64,000 bases of DNA from Micromonospora_J zhanjiangensis (GCF_042650605.1 NZ_JBHSBN010000006.1:1-64000), one strand, 5' to 3'; positions 1-7,549 are shown, numbered from the stretch's first letter. The notes: generated by a model not told the origin, from the sequence alone. A program made the numbers and translations.

Positions 1-41
1 AGTGCCTTCCGCGCGTGGAACTCTGAACGACTCGACACCGG

Positions 42-179
42 TCAGTTTTCCTTACGCGGCAGGCACTTCGCTGTCTCTACAGACCCTTCCCAACCCTCAA
101 GATCACGGCCACCGTGAAAGACCGAGGTTAGGGAGACTGCTGCCAGCAGTCCGGTAGCAATCCAAAGAGCGAGGTTCAT
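42..179 (-). pseudogene. DoxX-like N-terminal stub (45 codons)
   Basis: A short frame starts at an ATG preceded by a purine-rich AAGGCAAGGA stretch. Its first 15 or so residues, beginning MNLALWIATGLLAAV, read like the first membrane helix of a DoxX-family protein. The expected helix and later helices do not follow; the frame turns into non-hydrophobic sequence and stops after 45 codons. I see no obvious continuation in the other frames up to the window edge. DoxX proteins are normally about 120-150 residues with four helices, so this is best read as a decayed or frameshifted remnant. The family match rests on one short helix and is weak. Confidence 0.3.
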
Positions 180-315
180 GCGGTTGTTCCTTGCCTTGTG
201 TAGGTGACTCCGGTGTCTTGGGACCATTCGGCAGGGACGGAGCTCGAATGGGACACTCTCGGTAGTTGGTAGCCGTTCGAGCTGGGAGCGCCGATGCGTG
301 GCCCAGGCTGTCCGT

Positions 316-1500
316 TCAGCGGGTGGCCCGCGCTTCGCCGCGCTTGGCCCGCAGCAACTCGTGGCGCTTGTCATCCTTGACCCAGGTGAGCGAGCCGGGC
401 TTGCGTGCCTCGTCCGCCAGATGCTTGACGGTGTGCTTGCAGACGAACTCCTTGAGCTTCGCGCCCGGGCCGCCGCCGATGTACAACCCGTTCGCGGTGT
501 CGTCCTTCGAGGCGAACTGGAAGATGCCGGCGCGACGCCCCAGGCTGATGCACTGGCCGAAAAACCCCAGGTTGATAGGCGCCGGCTGCTCACCCGCGAT
601 CCGGGCCAGCAGCGTGTCGGCGGCGTGCGCACCGATCCTCGTCGCGGCCTGGCAGCTCATCCGGAACGGCAGGTCCGACGGTGCCGCCGAATCCCCCGCC
701 GCGACGATGCGCACGTCGTCCACGCTGGTCAACGTCTCGTCGGTGAGCAGGCGGCCCAGCGCGTCGGTGCTCAGCCCGCTGCGGCCGGCCAGATCGGGCA
801 CGCCGAAGCCGGCGGTCCAGACGGTCACCTGGCTCGGCAGCGTGCGGCCGTCGCTCACCTGCACGGTATCGCGGGTCACCGCCGTCACCTTCGCGCCGGG
901 GCCGTCGAGCACGGTCACACCGAGCCTGGCCAGCCGCTTGGCAACCGAGCGCCGACCCCGCGCGTGCAGATACGGGCCGAGCACCCCGCCGCACACCAGC
1001 GTCACCCGGCGGCCCGCCTCCGCCAGCTCGGCGGCGGTCTCGATGCCGGTCGGGCCGGCTCCGACAACCGTCACCGCAGCCGTTGCAGGCGCGGCGTCGA
1101 CGACCGGCCGCAGCCGCTGCGCCTCCTCCAGACTGGCAATCGGGTAGGCGAACTCGGCCGCTCCGGGCACGCCCGGGTCGGCGCTGCCACTTCCCACCGC
1201 ATAGATCAGGTAGCCGTAGCCGACCGTGCCGCCGCCGGCCAACGTCACGCTGCGCCCGGCCGCGTCGATCCGAGTCACCGTGTCGATCACCAGCCGCACG
1301 CCCTCGGCCAGGACCTCTCGGTAGTCGACGACCGCGTCGTCGGACCCGCCCACCACTTGGTGCAGACGGATCCGCTCGACAAACATCCGGCGCGGATTGA
1401 TCAACGCCACAGCCACATCGTCGCGCTGCCTCAGACGATTGGCCGCCATGACACCGGCGTACCCACCGCCGACCACGACCACATCAATGTTCCCAGTCAT
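316..1500 (-). CDS. NAD(P)/FAD-dependent oxidoreductase, NDH-2-like
   Basis: A 394-residue flavoprotein of the pyridine-nucleotide disulfide oxidoreductase superfamily, closest in layout to type II NADH dehydrogenases. Visible are the N-terminal FAD dinucleotide motif GGGYAG (residues about 11-16), a second dinucleotide fold with GAGPTGIE near the middle for NAD(P)H, and the late AAGDSA motif that contacts FAD. No redox-active CxxC pair is seen, which argues against a thioredoxin- or lipoamide-reductase role. The family transfers electrons from NAD(P)H to quinones or other acceptors at the membrane; the exact acceptor cannot be read here. The ATG is preceded by GGAGGAG at good spacing. It lies in a region with mobile-element remnants, so it could be part of a decayed island. 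Confidence 0.85.
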   Translation of the reverse strand: MTGNIDVVVVGGGYAGVMAANRLRQRDDVAVALINPRRMFVERIRLHQVVGGSDDAVVDYREVLAEGVRLVIDTVTRIDAAGRSVTLAGGGTVGYGYLIYAVGSGSADPGVPGAAEFAYPIASLEEAQRLRPVVDAAPATAAVTVVGAGPTGIETAAELAEAGRRVTLVCGGVLGPYLHARGRRSVAKRLARLGVTVLDGPGAKVTAVTRDTVQVSDGRTLPSQVTVWTAGFGVPDLAGRSGLSTDALGRLLTDETLTSVDDVRIVAAGDSAAPSDLPFRMSCQAATRIGAHAADTLLARIAGEQPAPINLGFFGQCISLGRRAGIFQFASKDDTANGLYIGGGPGAKLKEFVCKHTVKHLADEARKPGSLTWVKDDKRHELLRAKRGEARATR

Positions 1501-2179
1501 AGTGGCTCCTCCGTTTCCAGGGGTTCGGCCTCAAGACACCGCGTGACCGATCGTTCTGACAACGTGTGAGGCAGACCACTCCACAGGCGTGGGCTCGACA
1601 CGCGGAGTCCTCACGGTCGGACCCCCTGCTCCCGGGATGCACGCCACCCGGGGGGGCGAACACACCCCCTTCAGGGCAGGTCACTGCCCGGCGTCCTCAA
1701 CCACTCACCCCCGAGCAACCAGACGGTCGAAGAGCTCATCGAGGCCCGCACAAGCCCGGCGGTTCGCGCCCAACGCCGGGCACGGCTCACGCGCGGTCGG
1801 CGGCTAGATCCGTGCACGTGATCATGGGTAGGCTCAGGACCGGACAGACGTCAGCTGCGGACCAGCCGTCGAGGCTGCCGCCGACCGAACCCTGGCCGAG
1901 GCCCTCCGACTACAACCCACGCCTGACCAGCAATCCTACCGAGACCTGTCCAGAATCCTTGACACAGCTCAGGTAGGGGTAGCGGGTGCGTTTGATCGTG
2001 GTGACGGGCGTCTGCTGGTGACGTGTGCTGGCGAACTTCTCGACGACGCCGTTGGCGTTGAGGCACGCGCAGTACCTGCGGCTTTCCCGGGACCTGGTGA
2101 CTGGCCGGGTGGTCGAGCAGCCTGCCGCGACCGTCGCCCGCTACCTCGGCTGCGGTCTCACCTGAGCCTGTCCGCGCGA
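1501..2179. other. Gene-poor decayed stretch between NDH-2-like gene and toxin gene
   Basis: No convincing gene is present in roughly 680 bases. A frame around 1830-2183 (+) lacks a usable start codon but encodes a helical-looking segment (AVEAAADRTLAEALRLQP, then SYRDLSRILDTAQ) that could be the C-terminal end of a MarR-type regulator. A second frame ending at 2164 (+) encodes LRHAQYLRLSRDL and reads like a fragment. Both look like eroded coding sequence next to the integrase scar. No terminal repeats or transposase were recognised. Confidence 0.35.
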
Positions 2180-2185
2180 TAGTGT
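2180..2185 (+). promoter_or_regulatory. -10 box (TAGTGT), leaderless start of toxin gene
   Basis: TAGTGT lies exactly 6 nt upstream of the ATG at 2192, and there is no Shine-Dalgarno sequence between them. This spacing is the usual signature of a leaderless actinobacterial transcript. Confidence 0.45.
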
Positions 2186-2191
2186 CGGCGT

Positions 2192-2611
2192 ATGGAACGC
2201 GGCGAGCTCTGGTGGGCACAGTTCGACGACAAGCGACCCGTCGTGCTGCTGTCGGGTGGTGCGGGGCCGGAGTTCCGGGCGGCGCAGATCGTTGCCCCGG
2301 CCACGCCGGTCGAGAAGCAGGGGTTCCTGCTGATGTCTGGTGAGCAGGCGGTCGACGCGGATGAGCGGCGCCGCGTCGTCGAGGCGGCCGGGCCGGACGT
2401 GCGGGCGATCGGCATCGAAGTCTTCTTCGGGGCGCAGGAGGGTCTCGCCGAGGATGGTGTCGTGCGGGTGGCGCTCCCCATGGATGGGAAGATTTTCTGC
2501 ACTTGGATGCTGTCCCTCGGCGGGGAGTACCTGATCGAGCGGATCGGGGTCCTCTCTCCAGCGAAGCGGCGCGAGCTCGACGTCGCGATGGAGCTGTCCG
2601 GCGCCGAGTGA
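2192..2611 (+). CDS. MazF/PemK-like toxin-fold protein
   Basis: A 139-residue protein starting MERGELWWAQFDDKRPVVLLS, which resembles the N-terminal strand of MazF/PemK/Kid endoribonucleases (RGDIWW...RPVLVVS), including the R-P-V-V-L pattern that forms the barrel core. The C-terminal helix (KRRELDVAMELSG) also fits the family. The middle is longer than in typical MazF (about 110-120 residues). The loop between the first strands is short and lacks a clear acidic motif, so catalytic activity is uncertain. No antitoxin gene is recognisable directly upstream, although a decayed reading frame ends at 2164. The neighbouring integrase remnant suggests arrival on a mobile element. The alternative is an orphan PemK-fold protein with another role. 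Confidence 0.6.
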   Translation: MERGELWWAQFDDKRPVVLLSGGAGPEFRAAQIVAPATPVEKQGFLLMSGEQAVDADERRRVVEAAGPDVRAIGIEVFFGAQEGLAEDGVVRVALPMDGKIFCTWMLSLGGEYLIERIGVLSPAKRRELDVAMELSGAE

Positions 2612-2667
2612 CGGCGGCCCGGCTCACCCGGCGAGTGCGTCCCGTGCGGCGAGCATCGCGCCGTGCG

Positions 2668-2979
2668 GCCAGGACCGGTGCGAGCACCCGCGACCTGATG
2701 GCCCGGATGGGTCACGACTCGGCGCAAATCGCCATGATCTACCAGCACGCCACCTCGGAGGCGGAGCGGGCCATCGCCCAGGCGGTGAGCGACGCGGTGA
2801 AGGCCGAGCGCAAGAAAGCCAAGAAGCCGGCGGTTGGCTCCTCCGCCAAGGGCAAGAGCAAGGGGAAAAGCGTGGCTAGTGGCCCGTCGATGGCCCGCCG
2901 GGCGCTTTTGGCCGCAGCAACATCGAAGGACCTGGCTGGACTGTCGTCCTGGCCAGGGCCTTTCGTGTGGAGCGGGTGA
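2668..2979 (+). pseudogene. Tyrosine integrase C-terminal remnant
   Basis: In this frame the residues TGASTRDLMARMGHDS followed by IYQHAT match the C-terminal end of actinomycete phage/ICE tyrosine recombinases. Both the late GH motif and the nucleophile Tyr of the IYQHAT segment are kept. The N-terminal arm, the first catalytic Arg and the HxLR box are absent: the upstream sequence in this frame belongs to the other reading frame of the toxin gene. The tail is Lys-rich (AERKKAKKPA), as is common in these integrases. The stop codon at 2977-2979 overlaps the 3' end of tRNA-Gly, the arrangement expected where an element with a terminal int gene has integrated into a tRNA. Only about 100 codons survive, so it is a scar. 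Confidence 0.7.
2931..2959 (-). terminator. Imperfect hairpin downstream of tRNA-Gly
   Basis: CCTGGCCAGGAC and GTCCAGCCAGG form an imperfect stem with a four-base loop on the minus strand, just past the tRNA 3' end. It could terminate the tRNA transcript. It lies inside the integrase remnant, and no T-run follows. Confidence 0.35.
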
Positions 2980-3041
2980 CGGGAATCGAACCCGCACTGT
3001 CAGCTTGGGAAGCTGATGTTCTGCCATTGAACTACACCCGC
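2971..3041 (-). tRNA. tRNA-Gly (anticodon CCC)
   Basis: A 71-nt cloverleaf on the minus strand: acceptor GCGGGTG pairs with CACCCGC, the D-arm sequence is TAGTTCAATGGCAGAA, the anticodon stem TCAGC/GCTGA encloses loop TTCCCAA (anticodon CCC, reading GGG), and the T-arm contains GGTTCGATTCC. The discriminator is T and CCA is not encoded. A -10-like TAGAGT lies at 3052-3057, ten bases upstream. The 3' end overlaps the stop codon of an integrase remnant, so this tRNA is a likely former attachment site. Confidence 0.95.
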
Positions 3042-3106
3042 AAGCGGCCCCACTCTACCTGCTCCACCTCGATCATGCACTCACCGGCCCCACACTTCGA
3101 CACTCC

Positions 3107-3162
3107 TCATGATCCCGGAGAGTTCTGCTCGCCAGGACCGGCCGAACTCTTCCGGATCATGA
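3107..3162. repeat. Inverted repeat with TCATGATC ends
   Basis: The arms TCATGATCCCGGAGAGTTC (3107-3125) and GAACTCTTCCGGATCATGA (3144-3162) are near-perfect reverse complements around an 18-base loop. The element sits in the 247-base gap between tRNA-Gly and the first metallopeptidase. The TCATGATC core also ends the inverted repeat at 61165-61225, so both may belong to one dispersed palindromic family. It could also act as a terminator. Confidence 0.5.
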
Positions 3163-3288
3163 AACCCCCGGACACCGGACCCGAACGGATGGCAGCGAGG
3201 GCCGCGCCGAGTCACCGACGGCATGCGATCAGTTGCACCGAGTAGGTCCCGGGTCGATCACCGGGCCACAGGGCGAAGAGGTGAGGCG

Positions 3289-4284
3289 ATGGGATCGCAC
3301 CGTACCCGGTTGTCGGCACGTCCGGCGGGCCTGGCGCCGGCCGTCGTAATGATCATGCTCGCGACCGCGGCGCCGCCGGCCGTGGTGCCGGCGCGGCGGG
3401 TCGGGCCGACGACCGGCGCGGCGACGGCGCTCCGGCTGGCCGGCGACCCGACCTGCGTACACCCTGCCCCGGCGGCCCGGGTCGGGCCGCGGGCGCCGGG
3501 CCGGCGCGACCCCGACGAACTGACCGCCGCCCAGGTCGCTCTGCGCGAGCGGGAAACCACCATCCGGTACGCCCGGCGCGCGACCGCCGACAGGTCCGCG
3601 CCGAAGGCGATCGTCATCCCGGTGGTGGTGCACGTGATCTCCAAGGCGCGGACCCGGGCCGGTGGGGACATCCCGCAGTCGATGATCGACGCGCAGATCG
3701 CGGTGCTCAACCAGGCGTACGGGGGCCGCACCGGCGGTGCGCCGTCGCCGTTCCGGTTCAAGCTGGCCAAGGTGCAGCGGGTGACCCGGCCGGACTGGTA
3801 CCCGATCGGGGTGGCGAGCCGGCAGGAGCAGACGATGAAGGCGAAGCTCCGGGTCGGCGGCGCGGGCACGCTCAACCTCTACACCGGACTGCTCGGTGAC
3901 GGCCTGCTCGGCTGGTCGACCTTCCCGGAGGCGAAGCTGACCAAGGACGACGGGGTGGTGGTGCTGGCCGAGTCGTTGCCGGGCGGCACGATGAAGCCGT
4001 TCGACGCGGGCGACACGGCGACCCACGAGGTCGGCCACTGGCTGAATCTCTACCACACCTTCCAGGGCGGTTGTACGGGCGCGGGCGACCAGGTGGGCGA
4101 CACGCCGAGTGAGGGGGAGCCGGCATTCGGCTGCCCGACCGGGCGGGACACCTGCCGGACGCGGCCGGGGCTGGACCCGATCCACAACTTCATGGACTAC
4201 ACAAGCGACGCGTGCATGTACCAGTTCACGGCCGGCCAGGTGAACCGGATGGTCCAGGGCTGGGTGGCCTACCGACAACACTGA
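3289..4284 (+). CDS. Secreted zinc metallopeptidase, M43 (pappalysin/cytophagalysin) type
   Basis: A 331-residue exported protease. The start is the ATG behind GAAGAGGTGAGG; a longer frame exists but lacks a ribosome site. Residues 1-30 form an Arg-rich then hydrophobic signal segment. The mature part carries VIPVVVHVI, the zinc motif HEVGHWLNLYH (His246, His250, His256, Glu247) and the Met-turn NFMDYTSDACMYQFT (Met302), with Cys residues placed for disulfides, all as in M43B peptidases. The usual Gly between the second and third zinc His is Asn. The protein should cleave extracellular proteins; the substrate is unknown. A close paralogue follows 154 bases downstream, so the pair arose by tandem duplication. 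Confidence 0.85.
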   Translation: MGSHRTRLSARPAGLAPAVVMIMLATAAPPAVVPARRVGPTTGAATALRLAGDPTCVHPAPAARVGPRAPGRRDPDELTAAQVALRERETTIRYARRATADRSAPKAIVIPVVVHVISKARTRAGGDIPQSMIDAQIAVLNQAYGGRTGGAPSPFRFKLAKVQRVTRPDWYPIGVASRQEQTMKAKLRVGGAGTLNLYTGLLGDGLLGWSTFPEAKLTKDDGVVVLAESLPGGTMKPFDAGDTATHEVGHWLNLYHTFQGGCTGAGDQVGDTPSEGEPAFGCPTGRDTCRTRPGLDPIHNFMDYTSDACMYQFTAGQVNRMVQGWVAYRQH

Positions 4285-4351
4285 GTGCAGCAACGCCGAA
4301 GCCCGGCAGCGCTCGTACGCGTACCGGGGCGTGACCCAACGTGAAAGACGT

Positions 4352-4379
4352 TTGCAAATGCGTCGATCGCATGTAGCGT
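4352..4379 (+). promoter_or_regulatory. Candidate promoter of second metallopeptidase
   Basis: A -35-like TTGCAA (4352-4357) and a -10-like TAGCGT (4374-4379) are separated by 16 bases. They lie about 60 bases upstream of the start, which suggests the second paralogue has its own promoter. Confidence 0.35.
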
Positions 4380-4438
4380 CTGCTCACGTTTTCCCGCCGG
4401 AACAACCCCCGTCCGGCGGTATTGAGAGAGGTCTGCCC

Positions 4439-5422
4439 ATGAGGCTTCGTCACAAGCTGACCTGGCGTTCCGCCGGTCTGGCTTCCAGCTCGCTGGTCCT
4501 GCTGCTCGGCAGCACGGCCGCCAGTGCCGTCGCTCCCGCGCAGGCGCTGGCCGGCGCCAAGCCGTCCGCCGGGTGCGCGGACGCCAGCAGCGCCCCGGCC
4601 AACGCCAAGGCCCGGCCCGGCACCCCCGCCGCGCACGACCCCGACTCGTTGACCGCGGCGCAGGTCGCGCAGCGCGAGGCCGACCTCGCCAACGCGCTTC
4701 GCGCCCGGGCGTCCACGCAACGGAGCCTCGGCGTGACGCCGCTGGCCTCGATCACCATCCCGGTGGTCGTGCACGTGATCCAGCGGGACAGCACCCGGGC
4801 CGGTGGCAACATCCCCGACTCGCTGATCAACTCGCAGATCAGCGTGCTGAACCAGGCGTACGCGGGCAGCACCGGCGGTGCGGCCACCGCGTTCGGGTTC
4901 AGCCTGCAGAAGATCAACCGGGTGACCAACCCGTCCTGGTACCCGATCGTCCAGGGTTCGTCGGCGGAGCGGTCGATGAAGACCAGCCTGCGTCAGGGCG
5001 GCAAGAACACGCTCAACCTCTACCTCGGCGAGCTGAGCGACGGGCTGCTCGGCTGGGCCACCTTCCCGAAGACGTCGCTGGACAAGATGGACGGCGTGGT
5101 GGCGTTGAACGAGTCGCTGCCCGGCGGTACGGCCACCAACTACAACCAGGGCGACACCGGCACCCACGAGGTCGGCCACTGGCTGAACCTGTACCACACC
5201 TTCCAGGGCGGCTGCTCCGGCTCGGGTGACCAGGTTTCCGACACCCCGGCCGAGGCGTCGCCGGCCTACCAGTGCCCGACCGGTCGGGACACCTGCTCGT
5301 CGACGGGTGTCGACCCGATCCACAACTTCATGGACTACACGTACGACTCGTGCATGTACCAGTTCACGGCGGGTCAGGCGAGCCGGATGCTGAGCGCCTG
5401 GAACGCCTACCGGGCGGCATGA
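4439..5422 (+). CDS. Secreted zinc metallopeptidase, M43 type (tandem paralogue)
   Basis: A 327-residue paralogue of the preceding protease. The start is the ATG after GAGAGAGG. The signal peptide is clear: MRLRHKLTWR, a hydrophobic helix, then an ASA-type cleavage region near residue 30-35. The prodomain-like stretch DPDSLTAAQVAQREADLANAL is shared with the neighbour. Catalytic elements are HEVGHWLNLYH (His243, His247, His253) and the Met-turn NFMDYTYDSCMYQFT (Met297). The metzincin-position Gly is Asn here too. Divergence is concentrated in the prodomain and surface loops while the catalytic core is nearly identical, which suggests recent duplication with both copies under selection. A strong hairpin terminator follows. 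Confidence 0.88.
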   Translation: MRLRHKLTWRSAGLASSSLVLLLGSTAASAVAPAQALAGAKPSAGCADASSAPANAKARPGTPAAHDPDSLTAAQVAQREADLANALRARASTQRSLGVTPLASITIPVVVHVIQRDSTRAGGNIPDSLINSQISVLNQAYAGSTGGAATAFGFSLQKINRVTNPSWYPIVQGSSAERSMKTSLRQGGKNTLNLYLGELSDGLLGWATFPKTSLDKMDGVVALNESLPGGTATNYNQGDTGTHEVGHWLNLYHTFQGGCSGSGDQVSDTPAEASPAYQCPTGRDTCSSTGVDPIHNFMDYTYDSCMYQFTAGQASRMLSAWNAYRAA

Positions 5423-5461
5423 CGCGGATCCGCGCGTGACGCGGCGGTAGCGAACGAACGA

Positions 5462-5499
5462 GGCGCCGGTCCCGGGGTGTTCCCCCCGGGACCGGCGCC
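5462..5499. terminator. Strong bidirectional hairpin
   Basis: GGCGCCGGTCCCGGGG pairs with CCCCGGGACCGGCGCC around a short loop. It sits between the convergent metallopeptidase and PNPOx-fold genes. Confidence 0.75.
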
Positions 5500-5524
5500 G
5501 TTCTCGTGGCTGCCGGCCGGCGCG

Positions 5525-6037
5525 TCAGGCGGCCGCGCCGGGGCAGGACGCGGCGGCGCCGACGAGCTGCTGCCCGCCGGTCGGGTCGAGCCAGACCTGG
5601 ACGCCGGGGCGGTCGGCGGGCGACCGGTCGCCGGTGCGGTGCCGGGCCAGCATCGCCACGTCGACGGTGAACTCGAAGAGCCGCCAGTCGGCGTGCGGGG
5701 CGGCCCGGTGGCTGCGGGCCAACCGGGCGACCCGGGCCCGGTCGGTGACCGGGCGGGCCCGACCGGCCACGTACGCCTCGTCGTCGCTGTCCTCGGGTGG
5801 GAAGGAGTGCAACGCGTAGCGTCCGTCGCGTTCGAGGTCGCGCCGTTTCGGTGAGTCGACGACGAAGCAGAACAACCCCTCGTCGGTGATCACCGGCGAG
5901 ACCGGGTGGACCCGGGGCCCGCCGTCGGCGCGGACGGTGGCCAGGTAACCGAAGCCCGGCCCGTACTGCTGCATGAGCAGCCGGATCGCCTCGGCGAGGC
6001 GGGGATCATCGGCGGCGAATTCGGACCAGGAAGCCAT
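5525..6037 (-). CDS. Pyridoxamine 5'-phosphate oxidase-fold (split-barrel flavin-binding) protein
   Basis: A 170-residue split beta-barrel protein. The N-terminal helix WSEFAADDPRLAEAIRLLM is followed by GFGYLATVRADGGPRVHPVSPVITDEGLFCF and PKRRDLERDGRYALHSF, the pattern of PNPOx-like proteins that bind FMN or deazaflavin F420. The family reduces or stores flavin, haem or xenobiotic substrates; the cofactor is not readable here. The C-terminal QVWLDPTGGQQ strand is also typical. The ATG has no Shine-Dalgarno sequence but lies 6 nt after a TAGAAT -10 box, and a perfect LexA box abuts that -10 box. Expression is therefore expected to be induced by DNA damage. The DUF488 gene starts 86 bases upstream of the box on the same strand side. 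Confidence 0.82.
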   Translation of the reverse strand: MASWSEFAADDPRLAEAIRLLMQQYGPGFGYLATVRADGGPRVHPVSPVITDEGLFCFVVDSPKRRDLERDGRYALHSFPPEDSDDEAYVAGRARPVTDRARVARLARSHRAAPHADWRLFEFTVDVAMLARHRTGDRSPADRPGVQVWLDPTGGQQLVGAAASCPGAAA

Positions 6038-6043
6038 GCGGTG

Positions 6044-6049
6044 ATTCTA
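6044..6049 (-). promoter_or_regulatory. -10 box (TAGAAT) of PNPOx-fold gene
   Basis: TAGAAT on the minus strand lies 6 nt before the ATG, which predicts a leaderless transcript. The LexA box begins at the next base upstream, within the -10/-35 spacer. Confidence 0.55.
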
Positions 6050-6065
6050 TCGAACATTTGTTCGA
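6050..6065. promoter_or_regulatory. LexA (SOS) box TCGAACATTTGTTCGA
   Basis: The 16-base palindrome TCGAAC-N4-GTTCGA is an exact match to the actinobacterial SOS consensus bound by LexA. Its position directly upstream of the -10 box of the PNPOx-fold gene would let bound LexA block RNA polymerase. No rightward gene starts nearby, so the leftward gene is the only plausible target. Confidence 0.8.
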
Positions 6066-6122
6066 CACGCCCGTTCCGACACGCACGGATCCGGCCGCGT
6101 ACCTGGCTGCGGCCGTGCGGTG

Positions 6123-6665
6123 TCACGCCGCCGGGTACGTCACGTGCCCGGCCGTGTCGACCGAAGGGGTCGCACCCCACTGGCCCAGTTCGTGCCGTCG
6201 TGGCTCGGCGCCCCCGATCAGGTGCCACACCGTCCAGCCCCGCGCCGCGAGGGTGTTGGCGATGAGCAGCCGGTGGCAGCGCCACGGCATCGGTTCGCCG
6301 CACATCACCGCGACGCGGTGATCTTCGGCGAGGTCGGTCAGTGTCTCGATGCCTTTGCGATACTCGGACCCGAGGGTGTGGTCGGCGTAGTTCTTGAAGC
6401 TCGGCTGCCGCCACCCGGCGTTGATGTCAGGGTCCACGTCCTGCTTGCGGCGTCGACCGCCCAGTTCGGGCAGATGGACGTAGTCGATGCCGGCCCGCAC
6501 CAGCCAACGCGGCATCGCGTCGCGCCCGAACTGCGGGTTGCGTCGCGATCCGGGCTGCGCACGCACGTCGGCGAGCAGCCCGATGTCGTGCGCGTGCAAT
6601 GGCTGGAGGAACGCCGATTCCGGGCACGTCCAGTGCCCGATCGTCCAGATCTCCCGCGATGTCAT
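6123..6665 (-). CDS. DUF488 domain protein
   Basis: A 180-residue protein of the DUF488 family. Family hallmarks are the N-terminal IWTIGHWTCP strand, LLADVRAQPGSRRNPQF, the WLVRAGIDYVHLPELGG block and the Cys-containing VAVMCGEPMPWRCHRLLIAN motif near residues 120-135. The biochemical function is unknown; the conserved Cys/His segment resembles a small metal- or nucleic-acid-binding site. It lies upstream of, and in the same direction as, the PNPOx-fold gene, with the LexA box between them, so the two are probably transcribed separately. No clear ribosome site precedes the ATG. Confidence 0.82.
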   Translation of the reverse strand: MTSREIWTIGHWTCPESAFLQPLHAHDIGLLADVRAQPGSRRNPQFGRDAMPRWLVRAGIDYVHLPELGGRRRKQDVDPDINAGWRQPSFKNYADHTLGSEYRKGIETLTDLAEDHRVAVMCGEPMPWRCHRLLIANTLAARGWTVWHLIGGAEPRRHELGQWGATPSVDTAGHVTYPAA

Positions 6666-6879
6666 ATGCCGGCTTCGTTGAGGTGGGTCTCGAGCCGGAA
6701 CCGTACGGGGGCACCGTGCTCGATCGACTCCTACCCCGCCCTTGGATCCTCAAACGCAGCGCCTGCCCACAACCGCTGGCGGAGCCGCACGAAGGATCCC
6801 AATCGGCCAACCGGACCGATCAGGCCGATCAGTTGTCGAGCCCGGTCACACCTGGCAACTCCCCCGCGGGGCGGCTCGA

Positions 6880-6885
6880 TAGGCT
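6880..6885 (+). promoter_or_regulatory. -10 box (TAGGCT), leaderless start of dcd
   Basis: TAGGCT lies 6 nt upstream of the ATG of dcd, with no Shine-Dalgarno sequence, as expected for a leaderless mRNA. Confidence 0.55.
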
Positions 6886-6891
6886 GGCACG

Positions 6892-7470
6892 ATGCTGCTC
6901 TCCGACCGGGACCTGGTCTCCGAGATCAAGACGGGCAACCTGGCCCTGGAGCCGTTCGAACCGGCGCTGGTGCAGCCGTCCAGCATCGACGTCCGGCTGG
7001 ACCGCCTGTTCCGGGTCTTCAACAACCACCTCTACACCCACATCGACCCGGCCACCCAGCAGGACGACCTGACGTCACTGGTCGAGGTGCCGGCCGGCGA
7101 GCCCTTCGTGCTGCACCCCGGCGAGTTCGTGCTGGCCTCCACGTACGAGGTCATCTCGCTCGGCGACCAGTTGGCCGGCCGGCTGGAGGGCAAGAGTTCC
7201 CTGGGTCGGCTGGGCCTGTTGACGCACTCCACGGCCGGGTTCATCGACCCCGGCTTCTCCGGGCACGTCACGCTGGAGCTGTCCAACGTGGCCAACCTGC
7301 CGATCAAGCTCTGGCCGGGCATGAAGATCGGTCAGCTCTGCATCTTCCGGCTCTCGTCGCCGGCCGAGCATCCGTACGGTTCCGCGGTGTACGGCTCGCG
7401 CTACCAGGGCCAGCGCGGACCGACCCCGAGCCGGTCCTGGCAGAACTGGCGCACCTGGCCGACCGCCTGA
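6892..7470 (+). CDS. dcd: dCTP deaminase
   Basis: A 192-residue trimeric dCTP deaminase that converts dCTP to dUTP for thymidylate synthesis. Visible are the start MLLSDRDLVSEI, PSSIDVRLDRLFRVF, the phosphate-binding GKSSLGRLGLL motif and the active-site block THSTAGFIDPGFSGHVTLELSN, with the catalytic Glu in LELSN. The C-terminal SRYQGQRGPTPSRSWQNW is the nucleotide-covering tail. Length and motifs match actinobacterial proteins, some of which are bifunctional with dUTPase activity; sequence alone does not settle that here. The gene is monocistronic, with a leaderless start and a strong hairpin terminator 21 bases after the stop. Confidence 0.96.
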   Translation: MLLSDRDLVSEIKTGNLALEPFEPALVQPSSIDVRLDRLFRVFNNHLYTHIDPATQQDDLTSLVEVPAGEPFVLHPGEFVLASTYEVISLGDQLAGRLEGKSSLGRLGLLTHSTAGFIDPGFSGHVTLELSNVANLPIKLWPGMKIGQLCIFRLSSPAEHPYGSAVYGSRYQGQRGPTPSRSWQNWRTWPTA

Positions 7471-7490
7471 CCCGACGCCGCGCGAGAGCG

Positions 7491-7526
7491 GAAGCCCTCC
7501 CCGCCGGGTTCGGCGGGGAGGGCTTC
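7491..7526. terminator. Bidirectional hairpin between dcd and NlpC/P60 gene
   Basis: GAAGCCCTCCCCGCC pairs perfectly with GGCGGGGAGGGCTTC around a six-base loop, between two convergent genes. Confidence 0.85.
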
Positions 7527-7549
7527 GCGACAGGTATCGGAAGAGCCGG

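Noticed and set aside
1566..1976. 136-codon plus-strand frame upstream of the toxin gene
   Set aside because: Arg/Pro/Thr-rich with no recognisable fold or ribosome site; other frames nearby look equally coding-like, so the stretch is better called decayed.
1..2970. A matching attachment-site repeat of the tRNA-Gly 3' end
   Set aside because: No second copy of the tRNA 3' sequence was found left of the tRNA in the window, so the island's other boundary could not be set.
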